Assembly (NCBI GenBank): GCA_023525975.1
Contig: CM042020.1
Location: forward strand, 114,003,207 to 114,067,206
Length of the DNA: 64,000 nucleotides
Source of the DNA: Smallanthus sonchifolius
Taxonomy: Eukaryota > Streptophyta > Magnoliopsida > Asterales > Asteraceae
Direction of reading: 5' to 3'
Part shown: positions 34,263 to 45,760 of the stretch, piece by piece
How positions within the stretch are numbered: position 1 is the first letter of the stretch
Layout of the letters: each line of letters starts with the position of its first letter
Notes under the pieces: generated by a model
Databases searched by the model: none
What the model was told of the DNA's origin: nothing
The model's input: the letters and a program-made list of their open reading frames with translations, nothing else
Translations under genes and position numbers: made by a program

Positions 34263-35478
34263 TGTGACGTTTCGGATTTTTCGTTCTCGCACTTGTATTA
34301 TATTTATCATGTAATCATTTTTCTATTAAATGAAATGCGAGTGTTTTTATTTAATTTTGTACAAAAGATATATATATTATTTTATGGATTTAAAACAATT
34401 AAAATTTTATAAGTTTTAAACTTATATAAAATTTTATATAAAAATTCTAAATTAAAAGTTGCACATTCAATGAAATAACCTATTTAAATGAGATAAATAG
34501 CTTTTATAAAAATTATTATTAATAATAATAATGAAAATAAATTTATAAATATATAAATAGATTTAAAAGAAATTAAATTAATTTATTTAATAAAAAGTTT
34601 AGGGTTCGTTTTGTAATTAATCAAACTAGAGGGTATTAAAACAGAAATCTGTTGAGGGGCTGTTTCTGGACAAACCAAACCTCAGGGACTCATCCGTAAA
34701 TAATCCAGGGACTAAATTAAAACAAAAACAAACTCCAGGGACCAAAGTTGCCAATCCCCAATTCGCATTTCCGGTCACCACCCTCGTTTGTCCGGCGGTC
34801 CAAGCGTTTTTTCGGCGACATCTCGACACACCTGTTCCCTGCACCTCGACAGCCGACAAAGGTGTCTCTGAATTCGTCTTGCCCGTGCGAACAAGAACCC
34901 TCGACCAATTGGTCTCCCCAACATACGGATCGTCTGATCCTGTTGGTGGCCGAGAAACCCACGCTCAAATTCGAGCCCGACAGTCAACCTCCACGCGTGT
35001 CGATTGTCTGGTTAGCTTCGTCTCGTTCAGAACAATGTCGGTACATGCCCAATCGCACGTTCTAGCATAGAAATCGAGCTCCCCTATAAATGACCATGGT
35101 CGGCCCTGCACGAACTGGCTACCCTCCTTCCACACACTCTCACTCCAAATTGAGGACTCCATCACCTTCGCCGACCCTGAGTGAAGCTGTGACCAGGATT
35201 ACAAGAGCTAATTCCACTCAGAAATCGATCCCCGCTTGTGACTTTTTCGAGTTCAAGGCTTCTGCTGTCCAGGCCCTTCGCGACCAAGTTCGAACCTCAT
35301 TTCGGTTCCATTAGCTTCTGTTATCATCAGGTAAACTATTCCAATCGAAAACACGGCATTCGCACGAGAGTTACCGGGCAAACCCAGTGTCCTCGGACAC
35401 GGTTTGCCGGTCACCGAGGACCAGCGACCAACTCCTCCTTTGTGTATTTAAATTATTCGATACACACATAACCAACGA

Positions 35479-35551
35479 TGGGCAGTAGCCCGGCTGGTTA
35501 TGCGTGTGTGTGTTTATGCTGTAGGTCGCGGGTTCGAGCCCGGTTGGCCTT
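35479..35551 (+). other. tRNA-like (A box/B box) module in G3 LTR
   Basis: TAGCCCGGCTGG (35486-35497) resembles a Pol III box A, and GGTTCGAGCCC (35531-35541) is a consensus-grade box B, at tRNA-like spacing. The B box lies in a T-arm-like hairpin, CGGG-TTCGAG-CCCG. A longer inverted repeat (ACACATAACCA with TGGTTATGCGTGTG) overlaps the A box. The same module is at about 43595-43667 in the 3' LTR. It is not a normal tRNA gene, since no complete cloverleaf or acceptor pairing is evident. Confidence 0.5.
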
Positions 35552-36275
35552 CGGCCCAAACTTTTTATTCCAGTTTTTCATTTTATTTATTTTAGTTATT
35601 TATTTTAATTTGTTTTAATATTCTTTTATTACAATAAAGACTAAAACGAGTCGGTTTACTCGATCGTTTATTTTAAAAATCAATTAAACTATATTTTTAT
35701 AAACCATCCCATTTTTTTTAATATTTTTATAAACTTATTAAAATACATTATAATATATAAAATGTCCTATTTTTATAAACCATGTAATATTTTTAAAAAC
35801 TTATTAAAATGCATTATAACATACAAAATGTCCTATTTTTATAAACTTTGTAACATTTTTATAAAACTTATCAAAATACCTTTTCACATATACAATGTCC
35901 CACCTTTACAAGTCTTGCAATATTTTTAGTAAACTTGTTAAAACAAATTTTAATATATAATATATGATTAGTCAAATAAAGAATTTTCTTTTATTTGTTA
36001 TTGTTATATATAAATACGTTAAACATAATAAATATTTGTTTAAAACAATATATATATATATTTTTATGAGTTAAAGTTCTACAAAACCGTTATCATTTTC
36101 TACCCTATTTTATATAAATAATTATTAAGGATAGCATCATAAAACCTATACTCATTAAATACGAATACACTCATAAACATACAATAATACTTATCCATCC
36201 ACATAGGGTTTCATCATGCCTAGGTTTCAACATCCTTATCACCCGCACTCGTGGATTAACATATCCGCTAGCCAG

Positions 36276-36747
36276 GTGAGTTACATATCCCCTATTTTAC
36301 TTTTTTGTACGTTTTGGGGTGAAACATTATACATGCTACTCACATTGTTTATACGTGTTATACATGAGACTATATGCTTATTCTTTGGATGTACATACAT
36401 TTAAACACAAGACAACCAACTGTAATATTGATAGATCTATTGTGCCTGACCAGCCCACCCGGTTAGGGTGTTTATTACTGCATACTCGGATATGACCGCG
36501 TGTTATATTCAAACATATCGGATATGGTGGGTAACTATATTCAAGCATACCGGACTTAGCTGTTGTGCTCTGTTCAAGCGCGTCAAACTCGGTTTGAATT
36601 GTGATTTAAATAAATGTTACATCATATACTATGTTTAACAAGATAAACAACGAGTTGCAAAACGATTTACACTACTATTTACCGGGATTACTAAACCTAT
36701 GTACTCACCAACTTTTTAGTTGACACTTGATTTTAATAATGTTTCAG
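36276..36747 (+). other. Intron-like segment in G3 LTR
   Basis: 472 bp, donor CCAG|GTGAGTTACA and acceptor ATGTTTCAG|GTTTGG; the 3' LTR copy is 44392-44863. It lies downstream of the TATATAA at 36111, as expected for a leader intron. Confidence 0.5.
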
Positions 36748-36978
36748 GTTTGGTTATATGATTGTCTGCTGAAGATTTCTCCACTTAAGGAACTATGGAC
36801 CTAGTTAAATAAATCAATGTTTTGAACTAGACTAGGTTATTTGAAATGTAATGTATTTGAATCTTGTTGTCTTTAAATTTAAGTAATGAATTATGAAACC
36901 TTTTAGTTATCATGTGCTTTTGAACAATCATCACATTGTCCGCCTCGATGATTCCGCCATCGGTCGGGGTGTGACAGA

Positions 36979-36991
36979 TTGGTATCAGAGC
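36979..36991 (+). other. G3 primer-binding site
   Basis: TGGTATCAGAGCC, three bases past the LTR end, complementary to initiator-methionine tRNA. Confidence 0.9.
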
Positions 36992-37894
36992 CATGGTTAT
37001 AGGGAATTAGGTTATTAGACACAATGACCTAGACTATAACCCTAGGACTCCCTTTTTATGTGTTATGTGCTAAATGATTAATTGCTATGTGAATTATTTG
37101 TAGTTAGGAATTGTCTGAATTTTCCCGAGTTTGGTACATGAGACTTATACACATACATACAAGACTTTGATACATGATACATACTTTACATACACATTTG
37201 GTCAACACATTTATGCAAACAAATACACTACTTATCCTTGTCCATACTCTCTCCTAATCCTTATAAATTGTAACATTCCTACACATTTTATATTCATAGA
37301 CTCTCAAATCTATTAAAATCTTGAAAATCTCGTCAACGACTTAATCTCCTGAAACCAGTAAAAGACACGTGCAATCTGGAAGGGTGACACCTGTACATTG
37401 GGTTTTCTGTCTAGGAAAGCATTTCGTATAAATCCAAATAAACGGACCCGTATGCTTTCCTGGGAATTTCTGAAGTGATTGTTTACCTATAGGCTAAAGC
37501 ATGTCTCTTTGAAAGTTTCGGGGAATTATTTAACATTGATAAGTCAATGTATTCGCAAGGATACAATCCGAATTTGAACTCAAAATCTGGGGACATTATA
37601 GCAAAATAGGAAAAACTAGACGAACATGCAAAACAAATCATTATTACGGGTGCACACGTAATAACAATTTGTAGTGCATGCAAGTCCCGGCAATTCCTAT
37701 TACGCAAATAATGATCTATAACATCATGTCCTACCCGGAATAGATAACTTAGTTTCCCCCATTAACTTTGAATTAATACACATGCACTGGCACGCGTCAT
37801 GATGAATCCCGCTTTTCTGCTTACATTATTTCCCGTTATAACTCATATTTATCCGTCTTATCTAAAATATCATTGTCTTTCTTATGGTGTTAGA

Positions 37895-40800
37895 ATGCCT
37901 CCTCGACGTGCAAACTCTAGCACTTCCAACCCGGATCTTGCTACGCTCCTTGCCCAGCTAGTAGGGCAAATGACCCAAGCAAATAACAACAGTGACGGGT
38001 CTCACAACATCCAAGGAAACGGTGGTACCAACCCGCCTCATTGCACGTTTAAGCACTTTAACTCGTGCAATCCTACTAAATTCTTCGGGACTGAAGGTGC
38101 TACCGGCCTACTCCAATGGTTTGAAAGCATGGAAAGCACATTCCTAAACAGCGACTGTCCCGATAATCTTCGGGTTCGTTATGCCACAAGTGTACTCCAA
38201 AAGAGAGCCCTCACCTGGTGGAACGGTGAGAAACGCACTCGTGGTGCTGAGGTTGCTACATCCTTATCATGGGATGATCTGAAGAAGGCCATGACTGATG
38301 AATTCTGTCCTCGGAATGAAATGAGGAAGCTCGAGGCTGAATTTTGGGATCTTGCCCAAGACAGCGGGGATAATCTGGCTTACACCACCCGGTTCCAAGA
38401 ACTAAGTCTGTTGGTGCCTCACATGATCACTCCCCTTACTCGGGGAATTGAAAAGTACATAGGCGGCCTGCCTATGCAAATTCAAGATGCTGTGCTAGGA
38501 AGCAATCCTCCTACTCTTGAAGTTGCTATCCGCCTATCTGCTACATTATCCGACAACCATGTCAAAGCCGGAACCTTAACAAGAAAGGGTTCCAAGAAGG
38601 TTGTGTCTACTCTTGCGGCAGTCAAAGATGTGAAACCCGAGTCTTCTAACCGCAACAAGAAACGTAAGGGTCGAAACTTCGTAGCCGTAACTCCCGCTGT
38701 ACCTGCTATTCAAGCGGCCCCTTTGGGTGAAAACCCGAAAATTTATCAGGGCCCGAATCCCCAATGCCAGACCTGCAAGTACCATCATCCTGCCAATATA
38801 CCATGCCGATTGTGCTCAAGCTGCGGGAGATATGGACATGTGGTCACTACCTGCCGTACCCGTCCTCCCGTCCATCAAGCTGCTCCAGCCAAACCTCTCA
38901 ATGGTCGGGCATGTTACGAATGTGGAGACCCAAACCACTTCCGTGACCGATGCCCAAAACTTCATCATCAGGGTGGTCCCCAAGGACGAGCGTTTAATAT
39001 AAACGCTAATGAGGCACAAGCAAACAACGACGTGATAAACGGTACGTTTCTCGTAAACAATCATTATGCATCCATTTTATTTGATACTGGTGCCGATAGG
39101 AGTTTCGTGTCTCTTACCTTTGAATCTCGACTTGCTAAACAAAGAACGAAACTTGACAACCCCTATTCCGTAGAGATAGCAAACGGGAAATCTATTGCTA
39201 TAAACTCTGTTATCCGCAACTGCAATCTCGAGCTTAATAATCATGAATTCTCTGTTGATCTCCTTCCAATGCAATTGGGAAGCTTCGATATTATAATTGG
39301 CATGGACTGGTTATCCAAGCACCATGCCGAGGTTATTTGCTACGAAAAGTGCATTCGTATACCTCTCCTTTCGGGAGACACGTTAGTTATTTTCGGTGAA
39401 AAACCGTGTCGTGGTCTTCAAATCATGTCTTGCACATTGGCACAAAAGTACTTGCGGAAAAAGTACGTTGCGTTCTTGGCCCACATAGTTGACACGAAAG
39501 ACAAGGGTAAGAAATTGCAAGACATTCATATCATCCGAGATTTTCCCGAGGTATTCCCCGAGGATCTACCTGGTCTTCCTCCTACTAGACAAGTGGAGTT
39601 TCGTATCGACCTTGTGCCCGGGGCAACTCCCGTGGCAAAAGCCCCCTATCGTCTTGCGCCTTCCGAGATGCAAAAGCTTGCGAGTCAATTACAAGAACTC
39701 TTATCCAAAGGATTCATCCGCCCGAGCCATTCACCTTGGGGTGCTCCCGTGCTGTTCGTAAAGAAAAAGGATGGATCGTTTCGAATGTGCATCGATTATC
39801 GTGAACTCAACAAACTTACAATTAAGAACCGATATCCTTTACCCCGTATCGACGATCTTTTCGATCAGCTTCAAGGTTCAACATGTTTCTCCAAGATTGA
39901 CCTTCGTTCCGGATACCATCAACTTCGTGTTCTCGATGAAGACATTCCAAAGACTGCCTTTCGGACTAGATATGGTCACTACGAGTTTATGGTCATGCCA
40001 TTCGGTTTGACTAATGCACCTGCGGTCTTCATGGACCTCATGAACCGGGTATGCAAACCTTATTTGGACAAGTTTGTGATCGTTTTCATTGACGACATTC
40101 TCATCTATTCTAAAACGAAAGCGGAACATGAACAACATCTTCGTTTGATTTTGGAACTCTTGAAGAAAGAACAACTATACGCCAAATTCTCCAAGTGTGA
40201 ATTCTGGCTAAAAGAGGTTCAATTTTTGGGTCACATAGTTAACGATAAGGGAATTCATGTGGACCCGGCAAAGATCGAGGCGGTGAAGAACTGGAGTACT
40301 CCTAGGACTCCTACCGAGATTCGTTCATTTCTTGGTCTAGCAGGTTACTATCGTCGTTTCATCTCAAATTTCTCCAAGATTGCGGTCCCGCTCACTGCCT
40401 TGACTCACAAAGGTAAGCACTACGAGTGGGGACCCAAGCAAGAGGAAGCTTTCCAAACTCTAAAGCACAAGCTCTGCAATGCTCCTATTCTAACTCTTCC
40501 TAGTGGTAATGACGACTTTGTCGTTTATTGTGATGCATCCAACCAAGGTCTTGGTTGTGTTCTTATGCAACGAGGTCAAGTAATTGCATACGCATCACGA
40601 CAACTCAAAGTCCATGAGAAGAACTATACGACCCATGATCTCGAGCTTGGTGCTGTCATTTTCGCCTTGAAAATTTGGAGACACTATCTATATGGCACCA
40701 AATGCGTGGTTTTCACCGACCACAAAAGTCTCCAACATATTTTCAATCAAAAAGAGCTTAATATGAGGCAACGATGATGGATTGAACTTCTAAACGACTA

Positions 40801-42331
40801 CGACTGTGAGATCCGCTACCACCCCGGCAAAGCAAACGTTGTAGCCGACGCCTTGAGTCGTAAAGAACGTATCATGCTTCATAGTGTTTATATTCATAAC
40901 GATATCCAGGCCCGTATTCTCAAAGCACAACACACCTCGGTTACCGAGGGAAACTTGTATCAAGAAATGGCATGTGGTGTAGAACTCCTGTTAGAAACCA
41001 AAGCCAACGGCCTATTGTATTACTTGGACCGTATCTGGGTTCCCGATCGCGACGATCTTCGTATATTTTTGATGAACGAGTCCCACAAAACTCGATATTC
41101 GGTACATCCCGGAGCTGATAAGATGTACATGGGTCTCCGTCAGCATTATTGGTGGCCCGGCATGAAAAAGGATACTGCTCTCTTTGTGGCAAAATGCCTA
41201 ACTTGTTCTAAAGTGAAGGCCGAACACCAAAAGCCTTCCGGACTCCTCGAACAACCTGAAATTCCCATGTGGAAGTGGGAGAACCTTGCTATGGACTTCA
41301 TCACCAAACTCCCACGCACTTCTAGTGGGCACGATAGTATCTGGGTTATTATCGATCGACTCACAAAGTCTGCTCATTTCTTGCCCATTCGTGAGGACTA
41401 TCGAGTTGAGAAATTGGCTCGGATCTACATTGATGAGATCGTAAGTCGTCACGGAATCCCTTTGAACATCATCTCCGATCGTGATTCGCGTTTTACTTCC
41501 CGATTTTGGCAATCATTGCAATCAGCACTTGGCACTCGTTTGGATTTGAGTACGGCTTACCATCCTCAAACTGATGGACAAACCGAACGAACAATCCAAA
41601 CTCTCGAGGATATGCTTAGGGCTTGTGTCATTGACTTTGGTGGCAATTGGGATTCTCACCTACCGCTGATCGAATTTTCCTACAACAACAGCTACCACAC
41701 AAGTATTAACATGGCACCGTTTGAAGCTCTTTATGGACGAAAATGTCGTTCACCGATTTGTTGGAACGAAATTGGTGAAACACAAATCACCGGTCCCGAG
41801 CTTATCCAAGAGACCACCGATAAAGTCTCTCTCATCCGTGACAACATTCGAGTAGCAAGGAGTCGACAAAAGAGCTATGCCGATAAACGACGAAAACCCT
41901 TGGAATTTCAAGTTGGAGATATGGTTCTTCTAAAGGTATCACCTTGGAAAGGCGTAGTCCGATTTGGAAAGAAAGGAAAACTTGCACCTCGATATGTGGG
42001 CCCATTCAAGATACTCGAGAGGGTAGGAAAAGTGGCCTACAAACTCGACCTTCCTTCAGAACTCAGCAACGTTCATCCGACCTTTCATGTGTCTAATTTG
42101 AAAAAGTGTCTAGCCGACGAGAATCTCCACATCCCTCTTGACGAAGTGCGTATTGACGAAAAAATGCACTTTGTTGAAAAACCCGTGGAATTCATTGACC
42201 GAGAAGTCAAGAAACTCAAGCGTAGCCGCATCCCCATTGTCAAGGTCCGTTGGGAATCTAAACGTGGACCCGAGTTCACTTGGGAACGTGAAGACCAAAT
42301 GAAGACCAAGTATCCGCATCTCTTTTCATAA
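37895..42331 (+). pseudogene. G3 gag-pol polyprotein, one nonsense codon
   Basis: The frame of 1479 codons (with stop) starts at 37895 (MPPRRANSSTSNPD); an in-frame ATG at 37799 has no support from related Gag starts. In order: capsid (LTWWNGEK, about residue 108), zinc knuckles (CSSCGRYGHVVTTC about 308, CYECGDPNHFRDRC about 339), protease (LFDTGAD, about 395), reverse transcriptase (FVKKKDGSF about 621, FIDDILIYS about 731), RNase H (YCDAS about 878), integrase HHCC and core (about 1070-1300) and chromodomain (KVRWESKRGPEFTWERED, about 1449). A single TGA at 40775-40777 interrupts RNase H, where relatives have CGA or another Arg codon, a C-to-T change. Everything else is open, so it was very recently functional. 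Confidence 0.92.
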
Positions 42332-42343
42332 CCTCCACTAGTT

Positions 42344-42379
42344 GAATTTCGGGGCGAAATTCCTCTAACATGGGGAGAC
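42344..42379 (+). promoter_or_regulatory. G3 hairpin and polypurine tract
   Basis: A palindrome GAATTTCGGGGCGAAATTC (42344-42362) is followed by the purine tract CATGGGGAGAC ending at the LTR start (42380). The palindrome corresponds to those of G1, with compensating base changes in the arms. Confidence 0.75.
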
Positions 42380-45092
42380 TGTGACGTTTCAGATTTTTCG
42401 TTCTCGCACTTGTATTATATTTATCATGTAATCATTTTTCTATTAAATGAAATGCGAGTGTTTTTATTTAATTTTGTACAAAAGATATATATATTATTTT
42501 ATGGATTTAAAACAATTAAAATTTTATAAGTTTTAAACTTATATAAAATTTTATATAAAAATTCTAAATTAAAAGTTGCACATTCAATGAAATAACCTAT
42601 TTAAATGAGATAAATAGCTTTTATAAAAATTATTATTAATAATAATAATGAAAATAAATTTATAAAATATAAATAGATTTAAAAGAAATTAAATTAATTT
42701 ATTTAATAAAAAGTTTAGGGTTCGTTTTGTAATTAATCAAACTAGAGGGTTTTAAAACAGAAATCTGTTGAGGGGCTGTTTCTGGACAAACCAAACCTCA
42801 GGGACTCATCCGTAATTAATCCAGGGACTAAATTAAAACAAAAACAAACTCCAGGGACCAAAGTTGCCAATCCCCAATTCGCATTTCCGGTCACCACCCT
42901 CGTTTGTCCGGCGGTCCAAGCGTTTTTCCGGCGACATCTCGACACACCTGTTCCCTGCACCTCGACAGCCGACAAAGGTGTCTCTGAATTCGTCTTGCCC
43001 GTGCGAACAAGAACCCTCGACCAATTGGTCTCCCCAACATACGGATCGTCTGATCCTGTTGGTGGCCGAGAAACCCACGCTCAAATTCGAGCCCGACAGT
43101 CAACCTCCACGCGTGTCGATTGTCTGGTTAGCTTCGTCTCGTTCAGAACAATGTCGGTACATGCCCAATCGCACGTTCTAGCATAGAAATCGAGCTCCCC
43201 TATAAATGACCATGGTCGGCCCTGCACGAACTGGCTACCCTCCTTCCACACACTCTCACTCCAAATTGAGGACTCCATCACCTTCGCCGACCCTGAGTGA
43301 AGCTGTGACCAGGATTACAAGAGCTAATTCCACTCAGAAATCGATCCCCGCTTGTGACTTTTTCGAGTTCAAGGCTTCTGCTGTCCAGGCCCTTCGCGAC
43401 CAAGTTCGAACCTCATTTCGGTTCCATTAGCTTCTGTTATCATCAGGTAAACTATTCCAATCGAAAACACGGCATTCGCACGAGAGTTACCGGGCAAACC
43501 CAGTGTCCTCGGACACGGTTTGCCGGTCACCGAGGACCAGCGACCAACTCCTCCTTTGTGTATTTAAATTATTCGATACACACATAACCAACGATGGGCA
43601 GTAGCCCGGCTGGTTATGCGTGTGTGTGTTTATGCTGTAGGTCGCGGGTTCGAGCCCGGTTGGCCTTCGGCCCAAACTTTTTATTCCAGTTTTTCATTTT
43701 ATTTATTTTAGTTATTTATTTTAATTTGTTTTAATATTATTTTATTACAATAAAGACTAAAACGAGTCGGTTTACTCGATCGTTTATTTTAAAAATCAAT
43801 TAAACTATATTTTTATAAACCATCCCATTTTTTTTAATATTTTTATAAACTTATTAAAATACATTATAATATATAAAATGTCCTATTTTTATAAACCATG
43901 TAATATTTTTAAAAACTTATTAAAATGCATTATAACATACAAAATGTCCTATTTTTATAAACTTTGTAACATTTTTATAAAACTTATCAAAATACCTTTT
44001 CACATATACAATGTCCCACCTTTACAAGTCTTGCAATATTTTTAGTAAACTTGTTAAAACAAATTTTAATATATAATATATGATTAGTCAAATAAAGAAT
44101 TTTCTTTTATTTGTTATTGTTATATATAAATACGTTAAACATAATAAATATTTGTTTAAAACAATATATATATATATTTTTATGAGTTAAAGTTCTACAA
44201 AACCGTTATCATTTTCTACCCTATTTTATATAAATAATTATTAAGGATAGCATCATAAAACCTATACTCATTAAATACGAATACACTCATAAACATACAA
44301 TAATACTTATCCATCCACATAGGGTTTCATCATGCCTAGGTTTCAACATCCTTATCACCCGCACTCGTGGATTAACATATCCGCTAGCCAGGTGAGTTAC
44401 ATATCCCCTATTTTACTTTTTTGTACGTTTTGGGGTGAAACATTATACATGCTACTCACATTGTTTATACGTGTTATACATGAGACTATATGCTTATTCT
44501 TTGGATGTACATACATTTAAACACAAGACAACCAACTGTAATATTGATAGATCTATTGTGCCTGACCAGCCCACCCGGTTAGGGTGTTTATTACTGCATA
44601 CTCGGATATGACCGCGTGTTATATTCAAACATATCGGATATGGTGGGTAACTATATTCAAGCATACCGGACTTAGCTGTTGTGCTCTGTTCAAGCGCGTC
44701 AAACTCGGTTTGAATTGTGATTTAAATAAATGTTACATCATATACTATGTTTAACAAGATAAACAACGAGTTGCAAAACGATTTACACTACTATTTACCG
44801 GGATTACTAAACCTATGTACTCACCAACTTTTTAGTTGACACTTGATTTTAATAATGTTTCAGGTTTGGTTATATGATTGTCTGCTGAAGATTTCTCCAC
44901 TTAAGGAACTATGGACCTAGTTAAATAAATCAATGTTTTGAACTAGACTAGGTTATTTGAAATGTAATGTATTTGAATCTTGTTGTCTTTAAATTTAAGT
45001 AATGAATTATGAAACCTTTTAGTTATCATGTGCTTTTGAACAATCATCACATTGTCCGCCTCGATGATTCCGCCATCGGTCGGGGTGTGACA
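42380..45092 (+). repeat. G3 3' LTR
   Basis: Same length as the 5' LTR and almost identical; differences include CGG/CAG near the start, one A/T change at about 42750 and a C/A change at about 43739. Confidence 0.93.
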
Positions 45093-45755
45093 CTGTTCAT
45101 CATCAATTCGATGTTGTAAGCCTTAATTAGGCTAGGGCTTTCAATCTACAGACTAAGACGAACGTGAGGGAGGTTTCAATTACCTGCTTGGAGTTCGAAT
45201 TGATGGTGCTCGACTAAATGGGGTTCCGACTTCGAGTGGCTTAATCTCCGGCGACTCCGGCTTCGTCTCCGGTCAGATTAGGATGTGCAACAGTCTCAGA
45301 GGGGTTCGTTTATCGTGTGTAGAGTGTTTGATTGTAAAAATGATACACGAATTGGTCGAATTTGATAGTAAACGATGAGGGTTCGACGGTTACGGGTTTG
45401 TGATGATTAATAGGTTTAATTCATACTCATTAACAATCAGAAAAGTATGGGAATGCTTCAATGAGGATCGACATCATCATTATTAAGTATAACAGTCACG
45501 AATTTGAACAGTCTTGAGAGTTATGGGTTGAATTTGGATCAAAGACCATGAAGGTTTGACTTGTAAAAGTCAACCAATCAATTTTGAGTTAAAATGTTCA
45601 ATTTTGACTTTCAGAAGTCAAACAACTGGGTTTAGGGTAATTAAAGCTTTAGTCCCTGTAGTTTCATGCATATGTGTTTGAGTTTATGACATAAATAGTC
45701 CTTGGAGTTACTATTTGGGGGTAACGGGGTTAACCCGAAATAGCCGGGTGTCACA
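45093..45755 (-). repeat. G2 5' LTR, inner end
   Basis: Continues the G2 LTR from CTGTTCATCATC to the terminal TGTCACA, and supplies the 440 bp missing from the G2 3' LTR. It is followed by CTAAG (45756-45760). Confidence 0.8.
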
Positions 45756-45760
45756 CTAAG

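Larger units (their letters stand above)
34263..36975 (+). repeat. G3 5' LTR
   Basis: TGTGACGTTTCGG to TGTGACA. TATA-like sequences occur at 35085-35090 (TATAAA) and 36111-36117 (TATATAA). Holds a G/C-richer stretch (34740-35570) with a tRNA-like module, and the intron-like segment 36276-36747. Short ORFs in this LTR are repeated exactly in the other LTR and look non-coding. Confidence 0.92.
34263..45092 (+). mobile_element. Ty3/gypsy chromovirus G3, young and nearly intact
   Basis: A 10.8-kb element with LTRs of equal length (2713 bp; 34263-36975 and 42380-45092) and target duplication CTGTT (34258-34262 and 45093-45097). By eye the LTRs differ at only about six or seven sites, so the insertion is very recent on an evolutionary scale. 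The single gag-pol frame has one nonsense codon. The leader between primer site and gag (36992-37894) has no extra ORF, unlike G1 and G2. Confidence 0.95.
21636..45755 (-). mobile_element. Ty3/gypsy chromovirus G2 (Tekay-like), minus strand, with nested inserts
   Basis: Outer ends TGTCACC (21636) and TGTCACA (to 45755), flanked by CTAAG at 21631-21635 and 45756-45760. Minus-strand order: 5' LTR (29114-29760, 33042-34262 and 45093-45755, holding G4 and G3), primer site, extra ORF, gag, pol, and 3' LTR (21636-23488). Pol and gag are broken by several stops and frameshifts, so it is an old copy. It is related to G1 throughout but clearly a different family. Confidence 0.85.

Noticed and set aside
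34626..35471. Overlapping ORFs on both strands in the G3 LTR (and again at 42742-43587)
   Set aside because: They occur identically in both LTR copies, overlap in several frames, and show no domain; they result from a G/C-richer stretch with few stops.
35479..35551. A genuine tRNA gene
   Set aside because: Only A and B boxes and a T-arm-like hairpin are present; acceptor pairing and an anticodon arm are not convincing.
37799..37894. Upstream in-frame ATG as start of G3 gag-pol
   Set aside because: The extra 32 residues are hydrophobic and unlike Gag, whereas MPPRRANSS at 37895 looks like a typical chromovirus Gag start.
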